Origin: G963663315 sp965214205
Lineage (GTDB): Bacteria; Pseudomonadota; Gammaproteobacteria; Arenicellales; Poriferihabitantaceae
Length of the DNA stretch: 64,000 nt
Reading direction: 5' to 3'
NCBI GenBank assembly: GCA_965214205.1
Contig: OZ243941.1
Coordinates: forward strand, 372,001 to 436,000
Shown: positions 63,501 to 64,000 of the stretch, one piece after another
How the letters are laid out: every line of letters starts with the position of its first letter
Numbering within the stretch: the stretch's first letter is position 1
The notes under the pieces: model-generated
Told to the model about the DNA's origin: nothing
The model's database searches: none
What the model saw: the letters and a program-made list of their open reading frames with translations, nothing else
Program-made: the position numbers and the translations under genes

Positions 63501-64000
63501 GCGACACCGAATAACCGACCAGCCCCGCTTTTGGCTTTCCTCCGCGGCCGGTGGCGCCCTCGTCCCTGATTTCCCCTCCCGAGCCGGTGGCGGCGCCGGC
63601 AAAGGGTGAGATCGCGGTCGGGTGGTTATGGGTTTCCACCTTCGCAACGAAGTGTACGGACTCCTCCACAAACGAATACAGGCGGGATTCCGGGTGCGGG
63701 GCAAACCGCTCCGAATCGAAGCCCTCCAGCACGGCCGCATTATCCCGGTAGGCCGACAAGGTCCCGCCGCTGTTTTGATCATGTGTGGCGCGAATCATCG
63801 AAAACAGGGTCCGGTCCTGGTCGATACCGTCTATATTCCAGTCGGCATTGAAAATCTTGTGCCGGCAATGTTCGGAATTGACCTGGGCGAACATCATCAA
63901 CTCGACATCAGTGGGATTCCTGCCCAATTCGGCAAACCGTTTCAGCAGATAGTCCTGTTCCTCCCGGTTCAACGCGAAACCGGATTCCCGGTCAGCCGCT
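60556..64000 (-). CDS. purL: Phosphoribosylformylglycinamidine synthase, 5' end cut by window
   Basis: Large-type PurL, converting FGAR to FGAM with glutamine and ATP. About 1148 residues are visible, of ~1290 expected; the reading frame stays open to the window edge, so the N-terminal ~140 residues lie beyond it. The TTG at 63970-63972 is only an internal leucine codon. Visible parts are NSEHCRHKIFNADW, the two ATPase-like halves (HNPIISIHDVGAGGLCNALPELVH; VGKDSMSM; AYHDRSDGGLITTLCEMAF) and the C-terminal glutaminase with ALGVCNGCQMMS (Cys) and MPHPERVFR (His). Confidence 0.95.
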   Translation of the reverse strand, partial: AADRESGFALNREEQDYLLKRFAELGRNPTDVELMMFAQVNSEHCRHKIFNADWNIDGIDQDRTLFSMIRATHDQNSGGTLSAYRDNAAVLEGFDSERFAPHPESRLYSFVEESVHFVAKVETHNHPTAISPFAGAATGSGGEIRDEGATGRGGKPKAGLVGYSVSHLRLPGLEQPWEPPQQKPRRIAGPLQIMLEAPIGAAAFNNEFGRPNICGYFRTFEQVADQPGQRYGYHKPIMLAGGLGNIRPAHIAKKPIPDNTPIVVLGGPAMLIGLGGGAASSIASGDSSESLDFASVQRGNPEMQRRCQEVIDTCCAMGEHNPIISIHDVGAGGLCNALPELVHDCESGGRFELRDILNAEPGMSPMQIWCNESQERYVLAIDRDRYREFERVCRRERCLYARVGVATAESTLRLTDRRFDTQDIRDTRDTDVSGGTASPIDLPMETLFGLPPKMFRNAVTEIRSFDEPDFSGLAIDAAVDRVLAFPAVADKTFLVTIGDRSVTGLIARDQMVGPWQVPVSDAAVSCAGYRGFTGEAFAIGERTPLAVVDGPASGRMAIGEAITNLAAACVDDIGQIRLSANWMVAAGEAGHDARLYQTVQAVAMELCPQLGISIPVGKDSMSMKTVWRDESGCPQKVVSPLSLIVSAFAAVSDVRKTLTPVLQTGGEPTDLWLIDLGRGKHRLGGSALAQTLNRIGSDVPDLDDAEDMKRFFALIQRLNRDSCLLAYHDRSDGGLITTLCEMAFASRCGLSIDLDPINGDPLPVLFNEELGAVIQTRRQRRAEILHWARSLAMEDCLHRIGQPVAGDHIRIVRQGEALFSRSRVQCHQIWSQTSWQMQRLRDNPQCADQEYQRLSDETDPGLFCDLGFRLEENVPERIPVAVESAPNLVLARPKVAILREQGVNGQLEMAAAFHSAGFDAVDMTTTDLINGATLDDCRGLAACGGFSFGDVLGAGEGWAKSILFNPDLKERFQRFFERSDVFALGVCNGCQMMSSIRSIIPGASGWPGFVRNRSEQFEARFVMVEVCSEKSILLRGMAGSKIPVSSAHAEGRAAFPDQSKMRRLQDHDPACLRYIDNRGNPTTVYPYNPNGSANGLTGFTNADGRVTIMMPHPERVFRTVSNSWHPDDWGEYSPWIRMFLNARDWVA

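Overview
The window is 64 kb of a bacterial chromosome that reads as a gammaproteobacterium with a base composition by eye in the mid-50s percent G+C. The evidence is the gene order of several housekeeping blocks typical of that class: miaB-phoH-ybeY-lnt; fau-6S RNA-zapA-zapB-like diverging from ygfB-pepP-ubiH-ubiI; truA-trpF-accD-folC-dedD-cvpA-purF; and recR-ybaB. Taurine/sulfoacetaldehyde, D-glutamate and aminoethylphosphonate genes, a sulfatase and Fe(II)/2-oxoglutarate oxygenases suggest a marine or marine-host-associated heterotroph. That lifestyle is an inference. No rRNA, tRNA, CRISPR array, prophage or intact insertion sequence was seen.

Layout. 0.1-2 kb (+): a glycosidase-like protein and a short-chain dehydrogenase fold protein, both lacking key catalytic residues. 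2-14.4 kb (-): rluB, scpB, scpA, trpS, a YrdC/Sua5-type gene, pcnB, bioY, lnt, ybeY, phoH, miaB, a cyclophilin, an EVE-domain gene and fau. 14.4-15.3 kb (-): a probable 6S RNA, zapA and a zapB-like gene. 15.3-21.2 kb (+): ygfB, pepP, two ubiquinone hydroxylases, fur and a PfkB-family kinase. 21.3-28.6 kb (-): purF back to truA, then recR and ybaB. An SDR (+) follows.

29.5-41 kb is the most interesting part. A three-gene 2-aminoethylphosphonate-type ABC importer (-) lies next to a divergent run of ald, xsc, pta, dgcA and dgcN (+). Xsc turns sulfoacetaldehyde, derived from taurine, into sulfite and acetyl phosphate, and Pta makes acetyl-CoA. DgcN and DgcA use acetyl-CoA to convert D-glutamate to L-glutamate through N-acetylated intermediates. 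The last three genes overlap end to end, so sulfonate and D-amino-acid use look coupled here. No taurine aminotransferase is in the window.

41-50 kb is accessory: a low-G+C NTF2-like gene, a DMT-type exporter, malate synthase G, two adjacent Fe(II)/2OG oxygenases, an orphan Dcm-type methylase with Vsr, and a sulfatase. 49.6-55.7 kb (-) holds a DUF3461 gene and a complete peptide-type ABC importer with a Tat-exported binding protein. 56-64 kb has malonyl-CoA decarboxylase, an ArgD-type aminotransferase, ETF-ubiquinone oxidoreductase and the 3' part of purL, which runs off the window end.
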